Notes: generated by a model from the letters alone, not told the origin. A stretch of 64,000 nucleotides of DNA from Yinghuangia elevatio (GCF_040649515.1 NZ_JBEZFP010000036.1:1-64000); one strand, 5' to 3'; shown: positions 54,628-63,694, counted from the stretch's first letter. Numbers and translations: made by a program.

Positions 54628-56123
54628 CCCGCGGAGCGTCCGGGGTGCCCGGGGTGCCCGCGGTTTCCAAGGTATCCGGGGTGTCCGAGGTGTCGCGGGT
54701 GCGAACCCACGTTCAGGAACTCGCCCGCTTCGCCGTCGCGTGCCGGGACGAGCCGTTGCCCGGGGAAGTGACCGCCGATGTCGTGCACCGGGTCCTCGAC
54801 GTGCTGGGCAACTGCCTGGCGGGGCGCGCCGAATCCGAGGGAGCAGCCGCCCCCGATGCCGCCGTGCTGCGGCTCGTCGACGGCTGGGCCGGGGTCCGCG
54901 AAGCGACGGCCGTCGGGTCCGGCGTGCGCCTGCCGGCGCCGAACGCCGCACTGGCGAACGGGACTTTCGCCCACCTGCTGGACTTCGACGACACCCACCT
55001 GCCGAGCGTGTTGCACCCGTCCGCCAACGTCGTGCCCGCGGCCTTGGCTGCCGCAGAAGCCGCGGACGCGCCGACCGCCGTGCTGCTTGCGGCAGTTGCG
55101 GCGGGCATCGAGGTCGCCAATCGTCTGGGCATGGCGTCGTACTCCGCCGAACTGGGCAACTCGGTGTTCTTCGACAAAGGCCTGCACGCGACGTCGATTT
55201 GCGGTGCGCTCGGGGCGGCGACCGCGGCGGGCCTGGCGTACGGTCTGGACGCCGAAGCGCTGGCGTCCGCCGTGGGCATAGCCGCCAGCATGGGTGCCGG
55301 TCTCTTGGAGGCGAACCGGACCGGGGGCACGGTCAAGCGGGTGCACTGCGGCTGGGCGGCCCACGGCGGAGTCGTGGCCGCGGCACTCGCCCGCGAGGGC
55401 GTCACCGGGCCACCCACGGTGTTGGAGGGCCGGTTCGGCTTCTTCAACGCCTACCTGGACGGCAAGTACGACGCTGCCGCCCTCACCGGCGACCTGGGAA
55501 CGCGGTGGGAGTTGCTGCGCACCTTCTACAAGCCCTATCCCAGCAACCACTTCACCCACCCCGGGATCGACTGCGCGCTGGCCCTCCGGGCCCGCGGTCT
55601 CTCCGCGGACGAGGTCCAGCACGCCGAACTCGGCGTCGCCGAACCCGTATTGCGTACCATCGCCGAACCCCGTGCGCTGAAGATCCGGCCGACCACCGGG
55701 TACCACGCGAAATTCAGCGGACCGTACACCGTGGCTCGTGCGCTGCTCGGGGGCGGCGGACTCGGACTCCACCTGGACGACTTCTCCGAGGATGCGCTTG
55801 CCGACCCGCGCCTGCCGGACCTCGCGCAGCGCGTGACGATGGTCGCGGACGAGTCGGCGACAGCCCGATTCCCGGACTCCTTCGCCGCGGTGCTGCGGGT
55901 CACGACGTGCGCGGGCAGGGTTCTGGAGCACCGGGTCGACTGTTCGCGGGGTGGGCCGGAGCATCCGTTGTCGCGCACGGAACTCCTGGCGAAATTCCGC
56001 CTCAACGCCGTACGCGCGCTGCCTCCGAACCGGACGGAACGCCTCTTGGCCGCCGTGGTCGCGATGGCCGAGGGCAACGTGGACTACCGGCACGTGCTCG
56101 ACCTGACGATGCCCGCCGATTGA
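54624..56123 (+). CDS. MmgE/PrpD-family protein
   Basis: A 499-residue member of the 2-methylcitrate dehydratase/cis-aconitate decarboxylase family. Visible motifs are LAGRAES near residue 70, NAALANGTFAHLLDFDDTH near 110, GWAAHGGVVAAALAREG, and KPYPSNHFTHPGIDCALAL near 310. The family dehydrates, hydrates or decarboxylates tricarboxylic-type acids. GTG 54624 overlaps the CoA-transferase stop and follows GGGGGAG. The first ~25 residues are a simple V-S/G-V repeat coded by 9-base DNA repeats and may not be conserved; a later start is possible. The substrate is probably an unsaturated or branched C4-C7 acid. Confidence 0.85.
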   Translation: MTRGASGVPGVPAVSKVSGVSEVSRVRTHVQELARFAVACRDEPLPGEVTADVVHRVLDVLGNCLAGRAESEGAAAPDAAVLRLVDGWAGVREATAVGSGVRLPAPNAALANGTFAHLLDFDDTHLPSVLHPSANVVPAALAAAEAADAPTAVLLAAVAAGIEVANRLGMASYSAELGNSVFFDKGLHATSICGALGAATAAGLAYGLDAEALASAVGIAASMGAGLLEANRTGGTVKRVHCGWAAHGGVVAAALAREGVTGPPTVLEGRFGFFNAYLDGKYDAAALTGDLGTRWELLRTFYKPYPSNHFTHPGIDCALALRARGLSADEVQHAELGVAEPVLRTIAEPRALKIRPTTGYHAKFSGPYTVARALLGGGGLGLHLDDFSEDALADPRLPDLAQRVTMVADESATARFPDSFAAVLRVTTCAGRVLEHRVDCSRGGPEHPLSRTELLAKFRLNAVRALPPNRTERLLAAVVAMAEGNVDYRHVLDLTMPAD

Positions 56124-56139
56124 CGTCGGGGCGGAGCCC

Positions 56140-56157
56140 GCACGGCCGACGCCGTGC
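56140..56157. terminator. Hairpin between convergent PrpD and CitE genes
   Basis: GCACGGC-CGAC-GCCGTGC, a perfect 7-bp stem with a 4-base loop, 17 bases after the PrpD stop. No U-tract follows, as is common in high-GC actinomycetes. Confidence 0.5.
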
Positions 56158-56236
56158 CGGACGTTCTGGGGGCGGGACCCGGGGCGGGACCCCGCGGGGC
56201 GGGTCGCATCGGCGGGATCCCGCACGATCCGGCGGA

Positions 56237-57178
56237 TCAGTCGGTCCGGTCGGTCGGCTGGGTCAGGTCGGGCGGCTCGGGCCGGGGGCGGAGACCCGCC
56301 AGGCGGGCTGCCGCCAGCGTACGCCGGGCGCCCCGTACGACGGCCAGGTCCACCATGCGTCCGCGCCCGTCGACGAACACCCCGTTCCCGGAGGCAATCG
56401 CCGCCTCATGGCCCGCGACCACCGCGTACGCACGCTCGACTTCCCCGGGCGTCGGGGTGAATACCTCGTTGACCGTGGCGAGTTGCGCCGGATGGATGCA
56501 CGCCCGGCCGGCGAATCCCAGGCGCCGCAGCGCGACTGTGGACTCCCGCAACGCGCCGAGGTCGGTGTAGTCCGTGCTGACCGGGCCGACCGGCGGATCG
56601 ATCCGGGCGGCTGCCGACGCCAGCACGACCTGGCTGCGGACCCACAGCAGTTCGCGCTCGTCCGGGCCCGGCTCGACGCCGATGTCCGCACACAGGTCCG
56701 CTTCGCCTATCTGAAGGCGCAGCACGCGGGGCGTCGCGGCAATCTCCCGTGCCGCGAAGACGGCCGCCGCGGACTCCAGCAGCGGAGACAGCGCGATCCG
56801 GCCGTCCTGGAGTCCGCGTTCGGACTCCAGAGCGCCGATCAGCCAGGAGACCTCAGCCACTTCGGCAACCGATTCCGTCTTGGCCAGACACACTCCGGCC
56901 AATGCGGGGCCGACCACGGCCGCCAGGTCGGCGCGACCGACGGCGCCGGGGTTCACACGCACCCACAGGGCGGGTTCAGCTGCCACGGGGGCCGGGCGTT
57001 CGGCGAGGAAGGCCGCCACGGCGGCGCGCGCCCTCTCCTTCGCGGCGGCCGCGACGGAGTCCTCCAGGTCCAGGATGAGCGCGTCCGCCGCGCGCGCGAC
57101 GGCCCTGCGCAGGACCTCGGGCCGGTCGCCGGGCACGTACAGATGGGAGCGTGGCGCGGCGCCCGCTGGGGTGGTCAT
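56237..57178 (-). CDS. HpcH/HpaI aldolase-citrate lyase family protein (CitE/malyl-CoA lyase-like)
   Basis: A 313-residue TIM-barrel lyase. RSHLYVPGDRPEVLRRA and DALILDLEDSVA are the N-terminal signature of CitE-like proteins. WVRVNPG holds the substrate arginine, followed by CLAKTES and the metal-binding glutamate/aspartate pair in LLESA and LQIGEADLCADIG. CIHPAQL is the C-terminal motif. Such enzymes cleave or form malyl-, citramalyl- or related CoA thioesters. It starts 24 bases after the CoA-transferase copy 2 stop, so both are in one operon; together they could activate and cleave a hydroxy-dicarboxylate. Confidence 0.9.
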   Translation of the reverse strand: MTTPAGAAPRSHLYVPGDRPEVLRRAVARAADALILDLEDSVAAAAKERARAAVAAFLAERPAPVAAEPALWVRVNPGAVGRADLAAVVGPALAGVCLAKTESVAEVAEVSWLIGALESERGLQDGRIALSPLLESAAAVFAAREIAATPRVLRLQIGEADLCADIGVEPGPDERELLWVRSQVVLASAAARIDPPVGPVSTDYTDLGALRESTVALRRLGFAGRACIHPAQLATVNEVFTPTPGEVERAYAVVAGHEAAIASGNGVFVDGRGRMVDLAVVRGARRTLAAARLAGLRPRPEPPDLTQPTDRTD

Positions 57179-57202
57179 CCGGTCCCCTCCTCGACGGACG
57201 TA

Positions 57203-58525
57203 CTACGCGCCCGTGCCAGTCCTGGGCGTTGTGGGAGGCGGAGGGGGCACGGTCGCGGAATCGGGAGCCGAAGGGGAACCAGTGCGGAAGCGGTCAGGGA
57301 TGCCGGGCACGGCGCCCGCGCGCCCGAACGCGCCCGCGCGCACGAGGTCCGCGATTCGTTCGTCGGAGCATTCGGCGACCTGCGTCAGGACGTACTCGAA
57401 GTCCTCGTTACGGCGCGGCGCACGGCCGTCGGGCCGCGGATCCGGGCCGACCCGGACAGCCGTGCCGGGAAGGCGCATTCGCCCGTAGCGCGGATGCTCC
57501 GTCGTCACGACCATGTCGCGGGCGGCGGTGTGCGGGTCGGTGAGCGCGTCCGGGACGGTGTTGACCGGGCCGCAGGGGACGCCGACCGCGGACAGGGCGT
57601 CCAGCCACGCCGCCGCCGGTCGTGTGCGGAACAACGGCTCCAGCAGCGCCAGGAGTTCGCCGCGGTTGCGCTCGCGGTCGGCGAAGGTGGCGAACCGGGG
57701 GTCCTGCGCCCATTCTTGGTGTCCGACGACCTCGGTCAGCCGCTGCCAGAACTTCTCCTTCGGGCATCCGACGACGATCCAGGCGTCGGCGGTGCGGAAG
57801 AGCTGGAACGGCACGAGGGAGGGATGCGAGGAGTGCCGCGTGCGGCGGGGCTCGTACCCGGCGTTGAGGTGCCAGGCGGCCGGGTAGTTGAGCAGCGACA
57901 GCGCGGTGTCGAAGAGGGACACGTCGCAGTCCATGCCGGTGCCGTCCCGCCGGGCCGCGTGCAGACCCGCGAGCAGCGAGACGGCCGCGACGAACCCGGC
58001 CGAGTAATCGACAAGCGACAGGCCGGACTTGGCAGGCGGGCCGTCGGGTTCGCCGGTCACGTCCATCCAGCCCAGCAGACCCTGGAGGATGTAGTCGTAC
58101 CCCGGTTCCGCCACGCGCGGACCGGTCATGCCGAACCCGGACAGCGAGCAGCACACGATGCGCGGGTTGAGGTGCTTGAGGTCGTCGTACGTGATGCCGA
58201 TCTTGGCGGGCACGTCCCCGCGGAGATTGGAGTAGACGGCGTCGGAGGCGCGCACGAGTTCGTCGAAGACGGCGCGGCCGGACGGCGAGGCCAGGTCCAG
58301 CGACAGGCTGCGCTTGTTGCGGTTGAAGACCTCGAAGAAGAGCGAGTCCTCGCCCTCGGCGTACGGCGGCACGTATCGGCCGACGTCTCCGGCGACGGAC
58401 GGGTCCTCGATCTTGATGACCTCGGCCCCGAGGTCGGCGAGGTGCAGCGAACCCCACGGCCCGGCGCCGTACTGTTCCACCGCGATGACGCGCACGTCCT
58501 CCAGGGGACGCCTGCCGGGCGCCAT
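57203..58525 (-). CDS. Class III (CaiB/BaiF) CoA-transferase, copy 2
   Basis: A 440-residue family III CoA-transferase. LEDVRVIAVEQYGAGPWGSLHLADLGAEVIKIEDP begins the fold; FEVFNRNKRSLSLDLASPSG, the catalytic aspartate in SLVDYSAGFVAAVSLL near residue 170, and PAAWLDALSAVGVPCGPVNT follow. It is distant from copy 1, so the two probably serve different donors or acceptors. A Pro-rich tail closes it. ATG 58525 matches the family start although its RBS is weak. Divergent from iclR with a palindromic operator between. Confidence 0.9.
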   Translation of the reverse strand: MAPGRRPLEDVRVIAVEQYGAGPWGSLHLADLGAEVIKIEDPSVAGDVGRYVPPYAEGEDSLFFEVFNRNKRSLSLDLASPSGRAVFDELVRASDAVYSNLRGDVPAKIGITYDDLKHLNPRIVCCSLSGFGMTGPRVAEPGYDYILQGLLGWMDVTGEPDGPPAKSGLSLVDYSAGFVAAVSLLAGLHAARRDGTGMDCDVSLFDTALSLLNYPAAWHLNAGYEPRRTRHSSHPSLVPFQLFRTADAWIVVGCPKEKFWQRLTEVVGHQEWAQDPRFATFADRERNRGELLALLEPLFRTRPAAAWLDALSAVGVPCGPVNTVPDALTDPHTAARDMVVTTEHPRYGRMRLPGTAVRVGPDPRPDGRAPRRNEDFEYVLTQVAECSDERIADLVRAGAFGRAGAVPGIPDRFRTGSPSAPDSATVPPPPPTTPRTGTGA

Positions 58526-58741
58526 CAGACGGCCGCCGCGGGGGCGGTGGCGGTTCGGCCGACGAAGTCGTGGGGGAATCGCCCGAGTTGGGCGGTGGGG
58601 CGAACGGTCATGTGCGGCGTCCCTCCCGGAGGCGGCGGCGGACGGCCGCCGACCTGCCGCCATGGTAGGCACTGTTCCACCAGGCGCTCAAGCGTTCCGG
58701 AAGGGCAAACCCCGGGGAGACCAAAGGGTTGCGCAGGCCGG

Positions 58742-58760
58742 TGTTCCGCTCCGTGGAACA
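58742..58760. promoter_or_regulatory. IclR operator palindrome
   Basis: TGTTCC-GCTCCGT-GGAACA has perfect 6-bp arms and a 7-base spacer, 51 bases upstream of the iclR start and between it and the divergent CoA-transferase gene. TTCC...GGAA palindromes of this span are typical of IclR-family sites. Confidence 0.7.
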
Positions 58761-58811
58761 ACGATCGCGTCGTGGCTATGATGGCAGCCCGTCCTGCCCG
58801 AGGAGCCACAG

Positions 58812-59618
58812 GTGCCCGCAGCCGCCGCCGACGTCGAGGAAACGACCGGCAGATCCATTGCCGCCGTCGAGCGCGCGATCGATGTGCTGCTGTTCTTCGG
58901 ACGCAGCGGCCGCCCCGACCTGGGCGTCACCGAGATCTCCCAGGAACTGGGCATCACCAAAGGCGCGGTGCACCGGATCCTGACCGCGCTGCGCAGCCGC
59001 CGCCTGGTGACCGCCGACCCGACGACGCGCCGGTACGCCCTGGGTCCGGCCGCGGTCGCGCTGGGCCGCGCGTACCTGGCCCGCACCGACCTGCGCATGC
59101 TGGCCGCACCGGAGTTGCGCCGCCTCGCCGAGACATGCGGCGAGACCGCCACATTGTCGGTGCGCCGCGGCGAGACCCGGCTCTACGTCGACCAGGTGCC
59201 GCCGAGCAGCGAGTTGCGCATCGAGGTCCCGCTCGGAACACCGTTCCCACTGCACGCCGGGGCGTCGTCCAAGGCCATCCTCGCGTTCCTGACCGAGGAC
59301 GAGATCGACGCGTACCTCGGACAGGCGAGGCTCGAGGTGCTGACCGAGCGCACCGTCACCAACGCCGCCGCGCTGCGCAAGGAGATCGGGCTCATCCGCA
59401 AGCGCGGGTACGCCGCCTCGTCGGGGGAGCGCCAGGAGGGGGCGGCCGCCGTAGCCGCGCCCGTACTGGACCACGACGGGTGCGTGATCGCCGTGGTGAG
59501 CCTGGCGGGACCGCAGTTCCGCTTCCGGCAGCGGGCCTCCGAGTACGCCCAGCACGTGGTGGACGCGGCGAACCGCGTGTCCGCGGAATTCGGCCACGGT
59601 CTCGTCGGCACCGACTGA
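58812..59618 (+). CDS. IclR-family transcriptional regulator
   Basis: A 268-residue regulator. The N-terminal winged helix (SIAAVERAIDVLLFFG, then GVTEISQELGITKGAVHRILTALRSRRLV) occupies residues ~15-80. The C-terminal effector domain (RLAETCGETATLSVRRGETRLYVDQ, LHAGASSKAILAFL, IRKRGYAASSGERQEGAAAVAAPVLD) spans ~95-260. GTG 58812 follows GAGGAG by 6 bases. It probably represses the adjacent CoA-transferase/CitE operon and the amidohydrolase/CoA-transferase/PrpD genes through the shared palindromes, with a pathway acid as inducer. Confidence 0.92.
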   Translation: MPAAAADVEETTGRSIAAVERAIDVLLFFGRSGRPDLGVTEISQELGITKGAVHRILTALRSRRLVTADPTTRRYALGPAAVALGRAYLARTDLRMLAAPELRRLAETCGETATLSVRRGETRLYVDQVPPSSELRIEVPLGTPFPLHAGASSKAILAFLTEDEIDAYLGQARLEVLTERTVTNAAALRKEIGLIRKRGYAASSGERQEGAAAVAAPVLDHDGCVIAVVSLAGPQFRFRQRASEYAQHVVDAANRVSAEFGHGLVGTD

Positions 59619-59806
59619 GGCACTCGCCGCCGCCCAGCCGACTCGTCGGCCCATCGGCCCCTCGCTGCCGCCGGCCCCGCCGCCGCAGAGCCGTGACCCA
59701 AGGCCCTTTTCGGGCCTGCCGCGCCGCGTTGCGGAGGCAGCCACGCCCTGATGTAGTCGATTTATTCAGTTTTGTCACCCGGGCGTATGGCGAAAGCGGG
59801 ATCACC

Positions 59807-60424
59807 ATGGACACCGAGCCGACCCCAACCCTCGACGGCATCTGGCGGGAACTCGCGCGCAGCGCGTGGCAGGCGGTGTTCATCACCGGCCTGCTCTCCC
59901 TGGCGCTCGGCATCGTCGTCCTCGTCTGGCCCGGCCCGTCGCTGCGCGTCGTCGGCGTGCTGTTCGGCCTGTACCTCCTGGTCAGCGGCATCTTCCAACT
60001 GGCCTCGGCGTTCGGCACGCACACCACGACCGGGATCCGCGTGATGGCTTTCATCAGCGGCGCGCTGTCGATCCTGCTGGGCCTGTTCTGCTTCCGCGGC
60101 ACGCTCCAGTCGATCTTCCTGCTCGGACTGTGGATCGGCATCGGCTGGCTCTTCCGCGGCATCGCGGAGGCGATGGCCGCCGCATCCGCCCCCGACATGC
60201 CCGGCCGTGGCTGGCACGGCTTCCTCGGCGTCGTCACCGCGGTCGCGGGCGTCGTGCTGGTGGTGTCCCCGTTCGAGTCGGTCTCGGTGCTGACCGTGGT
60301 GGTCGGCTGCTGGCTCGTCGCGGTCGGGATCGTGGAGATGATCACGTCGTTCCGGATCCGGCGCGAGGCACACCGCGTGTCCGCCGAGTGGAGCGCGCAG
60401 GGCGCCGGGGCCCGGGTCGACTGA
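59807..60424 (+). CDS. HdeD-family multi-pass membrane protein
   Basis: A 205-residue membrane protein with six predicted helices in the repeated hairpin pattern of the HdeD family: AVFITGLLSLALGIVVLVWPGPSLRVVGVLFGLYLLVSGIFQL, then two similar pairs with LLGLFCFRG and GVVLVVSPFESVSVLTVVVGCWLVAVGIVEM. Charged cytoplasmic ends. Family members are linked to acid or general stress, but the mechanism is unknown. ATG 59807 has a poor RBS (GCGGGA). The 188-bp gap upstream holds an AT-rich patch (GATTTATTCAG) likely to be the promoter. Confidence 0.82.
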   Translation: MDTEPTPTLDGIWRELARSAWQAVFITGLLSLALGIVVLVWPGPSLRVVGVLFGLYLLVSGIFQLASAFGTHTTTGIRVMAFISGALSILLGLFCFRGTLQSIFLLGLWIGIGWLFRGIAEAMAAASAPDMPGRGWHGFLGVVTAVAGVVLVVSPFESVSVLTVVVGCWLVAVGIVEMITSFRIRREAHRVSAEWSAQGAGARVD

Positions 60425-60442
60425 CCCGGGCGGCATCCGCCG

Positions 60443-60464
60443 CGCGTACGGGGGCGCGTACGCG
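60443..60464. terminator. Hairpin between convergent hdeD-like and DinB-fold genes
   Basis: CGCGTACG-GGGGCG-CGTACGCG, a perfect 8-bp stem with a 6-base loop filling the 40-bp convergent gap. Probably a bidirectional terminator. Confidence 0.6.
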
Positions 60465-61094
60465 TCAGGCTCCGGCGGCCAGTGCGGGCACGCCTGGTCC
60501 GGTGAGCACCTCAGGCGCCACTGGACGCCCGGAGACGGCGAGCAGCAGGGCCAGCGCGGTTCCGCGTACCTCGGGACCGTCGCCGATCACGAGGTCGGTG
60601 TCCGTCGCGGTCAGGCGTACCCGCGCCACCAACTCCTTGGCCCCGCCGAACGACGCCGAGGTGCGGGTTTGCAGGCGCACCGCCCGGACGACGGCGTCCT
60701 CGTGGTACGTGTGGCCGATCCCCAGCGGCCGCCGGATGTCCTCGCCGTGCACGACCTCCTCGACGAACCGGGTGTCCAGGGGCGCCGGCGGTGCCGACGT
60801 CCGCGGGGCGGCGGCGCGGAGGCGCTCCAGGGTCTCCTGCGGGGTGGCGCCGCGTACCTGCGCGATGCCGCGGGCGTTCTGCTTGTCGAAGTCGAACCGG
60901 GCGCGCACGAAACTGGTGACGAAGTTCAGGCGCGTCGTCCGGGCACTGTGCACGAGATGCGCGGCGACGTCGTGCACGGTCCAGCCGTCGCACAGCGACG
61001 GCTCGTCCCATTGCGCGTCGTCGAGCCGACCGAGGTCGTCGACCAGCGCCGCCCGCTCGGCGTGCACGATCGACCAGACTTCGTCGTCCTTCAC
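60465..61094 (-). CDS. DinB/maleylpyruvate isomerase-fold protein (TIGR03083-like)
   Basis: A 209-residue helical-bundle protein. WDEPSLCDGWTVHDVAAHLVHSA near residues 30-50 is the metal-binding signature of the mycothiol-dependent maleylpyruvate isomerase/DinB-like family, and RFVEEVVHGEDIRRPLG near 110 supplies a further histidine. Such proteins often carry out mycothiol-dependent thiol transfers. GTG 61094 is chosen because AAGGAG lies 6-7 bases upstream; the in-frame sequence further upstream is unsupported. Substrate unknown. Confidence 0.82.
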   Translation of the reverse strand: MKDDEVWSIVHAERAALVDDLGRLDDAQWDEPSLCDGWTVHDVAAHLVHSARTTRLNFVTSFVRARFDFDKQNARGIAQVRGATPQETLERLRAAAPRTSAPPAPLDTRFVEEVVHGEDIRRPLGIGHTYHEDAVVRAVRLQTRTSASFGGAKELVARVRLTATDTDLVIGDGPEVRGTALALLLAVSGRPVAPEVLTGPGVPALAAGA

Positions 61095-61275
61095 GGCTGC
61101 TCCTTCGCCCGCCCACAGTGTCTGCCATCCATGACTCGGACGAGGGTGGAAACTCATCGCACCGGCGTGCCGAAACACCGGCGCGGGCCGTGCGACGCAC
61201 GGCATGATCTGTCCGGGCGCCCGCGCCCGTCCGAGATCCGCCTGCCTTTCGGCCGCCTTTCCGAGGAGTACGCGC

Positions 61276-61914
61276 GTGCCCGCACACGACCGAGAGGCGG
61301 CACAGGCCCGCGCCGTGCTGCTGCGCGTACTCGACGGTTTCGACGCCGAGCTGGCCGACGTCGAGGCGCGGGTGGCCAGGCTCGGTTCGCCTGCCGCAGC
61401 GGTGTCGCGCACCTTGGCCGCGGCCGGCATCCGGGATGCCTGGCGGGCCGCCCCCGACCCGACCGATCTCTTCCTCGACCCGACGCCGGTCGGGTGGTTC
61501 ACCGCACAACTCGCGCAGGCCCGCGCGTGCCTCCCGGCCGGGCCGGGGGAGGGCTTCGGCCCGGACGCCTCGGGCCGGTACACGGCCCCGTGCCTGTTCG
61601 ACCCCCACCACGCCCCGGCCGAAGTGAGCGCACTGTGGCAGCCGTCGCCGCAGCTGCTGCCTCGGCCGGTGCCGTGCTGTGCCGAGGACGCCGCGCGCCT
61701 CGCCGCCGGTCAGCCGCCACGGGCGCGCGAGTTCGCGACCGAGCGCGGCCCGCGCCCGCTGTGGGCCTGCGGCGATCGCATCCAGGTCTTCTGGCTGCTG
61801 GGGCACTTCACGCTCGCGGGCTGGGAGCGGCTGGCCGCGGTTTTCGCCCACACGGCACTGGCGTCGCCGCTCAACTACGTGATGACCCATCAGTGGTCCG
61901 ACGACCACGACTGA
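61276..61914 (+). CDS. Uncharacterised protein
   Basis: A 212-residue soluble protein I cannot place in a family. The N-terminal third is helical (DREAAQARAVLLRVLDGFDAELADVEARV). The middle and end contain PCLFDPHHAPAEVSALWQP, PCCAEDAARLAAG and an aromatic C-terminus ending MTHQWSDDHD. Cysteine and histidine pairs could bind metal. GTG 61276 follows CGAGGAG by 7 bases, which supports translation. Codon third positions are strongly G/C as in neighbouring genes. Confidence 0.6.
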   Translation: MPAHDREAAQARAVLLRVLDGFDAELADVEARVARLGSPAAAVSRTLAAAGIRDAWRAAPDPTDLFLDPTPVGWFTAQLAQARACLPAGPGEGFGPDASGRYTAPCLFDPHHAPAEVSALWQPSPQLLPRPVPCCAEDAARLAAGQPPRAREFATERGPRPLWACGDRIQVFWLLGHFTLAGWERLAAVFAHTALASPLNYVMTHQWSDDHD

Positions 61915-61937
61915 GTACCCGGGCCGCGCGGGCCGCC

Positions 61938-61980
61938 CGAGTCGCCTGAGCCCGAGTCGCCCGAGCCCGGGTCGCCCGAG
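61938..61980. repeat. 15-bp tandem repeat, nearly three units
   Basis: CGAGTCGCC(T/C)GAGCC twice, then CGGGTCGCCCGAG, in the 101-bp convergent gap. Simple repeat; it can fold locally and may help end transcription. Confidence 0.7.
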
Positions 61981-62015
61981 TGGGCCGAGCCGGCCAAACA
62001 GGCCGACTCACCGGG

Positions 62016-62453
62016 TCAGCGGACCGGGGGCGGTTCCTCGCCGGCACCCGGAGTGCTCGATCCGTCGGGTCGTCGTGTGCCCGGAGCGCCGGGCTCGTCC
62101 GGCCGCCGGGTCGCCTGGTCCGCACTGGTACGCACGGGGCTGACCGACGGGTCGGACTGCCACTCGTGGGTGTCGGCGCGCCGCTGCGCCCGTGCCTGCA
62201 ACTCGGCGTCGGTCGTACGCTCCATGCCCAGCCGGCGGCGGGTCCGCGGCCAGCTCGCCGCAAGGGCGAGTCCGGCGCAGAAGATGAGTGCGATCGCCAG
62301 CCCGGACACAAAGATCGCCAGGCTGTTGAGGGTGACTATGTCCTGGTCGAACATGCTCACGGTGTACTCGGGCCCGCCCGAGGTGTTGTACGCGATGAGC
62401 AGCGCCGCGAACGCGGCGGCCGCCGCTGCGATGAGGAGTCCAACGAAGATCAT
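62016..62453 (-). CDS. Small two-helix membrane protein
   Basis: 145 residues. Two membrane helices (MIFVGLLIAAAAAAFAALLIAY and LNSLAIFVSGLAIALIFCAGLALAAS) are separated by a ~20-residue loop. A basic juxtamembrane segment (RTRRRLG) and a disordered polar/Pro-rich tail of ~75 residues lie on the cytoplasmic side. The helix pair resembles small LapA-like membrane proteins, but the match is loose. ATG 62453 begins directly at the first helix. Function unknown. The 240-bp gap to 62694 shows no gene. Confidence 0.65.
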   Translation of the reverse strand: MIFVGLLIAAAAAAFAALLIAYNTSGGPEYTVSMFDQDIVTLNSLAIFVSGLAIALIFCAGLALAASWPRTRRRLGMERTTDAELQARAQRRADTHEWQSDPSVSPVRTSADQATRRPDEPGAPGTRRPDGSSTPGAGEEPPPVR

Positions 62454-62693
62454 GGCTCTTCTGCTCTCTTGCTCGCTTGCTCTGGGCTCTTGGGGTGCCC
62501 TGGATGGTCTGGGGCCTCTTCGGTGCGTCCGGTCCGTCCGGCGCCTTCGGTGCCCGACCCGCGGCAGGCCCTGTGCGGCACGCGTCGGCCCGTCGGTCTG
62601 CCACCACGGAGCCGGCCGTTCGCCGGCCCGTCGCCGCGCGGCTACCCGCTGACGCCCGACCCAAGCAGCCGCGCGGCACGATGCGGAGATCGC

Positions 62694-63558
62694 ATGCCGC
62701 GGAGGCGTACGGGTGGCGACGCTGTCGTGAGCGGCGACAACTCCGGCGAAGCCACTGCGGCGGAGCCGCCTTCGCGCGATGCCGGGACCTGCCTGACCGT
62801 GTGGGTGGCCCTCGCGTCCGACATCCTCATCGCAACCGCGAAGGCCGTCGCGGGTGCGGTGGCCGGCGCCCCCGCGCTGCTGTCCGAGGCCGCGCACTCG
62901 ATCGCGGACTCCGTCAACGAGGGCTTCCTGCCGGGGTGGCTCAGCAGGAGCGAGCGTACGGCCGACGTCGAGCACCCCTTCGGATACGGCAAGGAACGCT
63001 ACTTCTGGTCCCTGCTCGCCGCCGTGGGCATCTTCGTGATGGGCTGCTTCTCCTTCTTCCAGGGTTTCGAGGCCCTGCGGGAGAAAGGGCGAACCGACGA
63101 CCGGGGCGTACATCGCGGGCATGACGGTGCTGGGCGTTGCGCTGCTCGCCGAGGGCGGGTCGCTGCTGCGCGCGCTGTTCCAGCTGCGCGGCCAGGCCCG
63201 CCGCGCCGGGGTGCCGCTCTCGCGGCAGGTCCGCGAGGCCGGCGACCCGACGCAGCGGACCGTGCTGGCGGAGGACGGCAGTGCGGTCCTGGGTGTGTTG
63301 CCGGCCATTGCCGGTCTCGGCCTGCACTCCACGCTGCTCGCGGCGCGCATCGATCTGGCGGACGGCCTGGACAGCGCCGCGGTCGAGGCGATGTCGGTTC
63401 GCCTCATGGAATCCATCCGGTCCGCGTGGCCGCACGTGGACCAGGTGTTCCTGGACGTCACGCGGGCCGGCACCGCCGATCGGCAGGCCGCACGCCGCTA
63501 CCGGGCCTCGCTCGACCGGGCGATCGACGACCGTGGCGGTGACCGTGACCGCGGCTAG
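62694..63558 (+). pseudogene. Decayed cation diffusion facilitator (CDF) transporter
   Basis: The first half (to ~63089) reads VWVALASDILIATAKAVAGAVAGAPALLSEAAHSIADSVNEG, with the CDF metal motif HSIAD, then HPFGYGKERYFWSLLAAVGIFVMG. The match then jumps to another frame: GEPTTGAYIAGMTVLGVALLAEGGSLLRALFQLRGQ. An extra base (or a 2-base loss) near 63087-63091 explains this. The second part also lacks roughly 60-80 residues between AGLGLH and LLAARIDLADGL, where the last helix and the start of the cytoplasmic domain should be. Both lesions argue for an inactive gene. Confidence 0.8.
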
Positions 63559-63694
63559 GAGCGGAGGCGTCGTCACCGGGGGGCCGTGGAGGACACGTGT
63601 ACGGCGCCGTCGAGCGGGCAGCCGCAGAGCGCCGACCACGACCCGCGGCTCAGCAAAAGGCACAGCAATCGGCACAGTGAGGAGCGCAGGGCTC

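Noticed and set aside
61938..61980. Possible CRISPR-like array
   Set aside because: The units are contiguous 15-mers without spacers; a simple tandem repeat.
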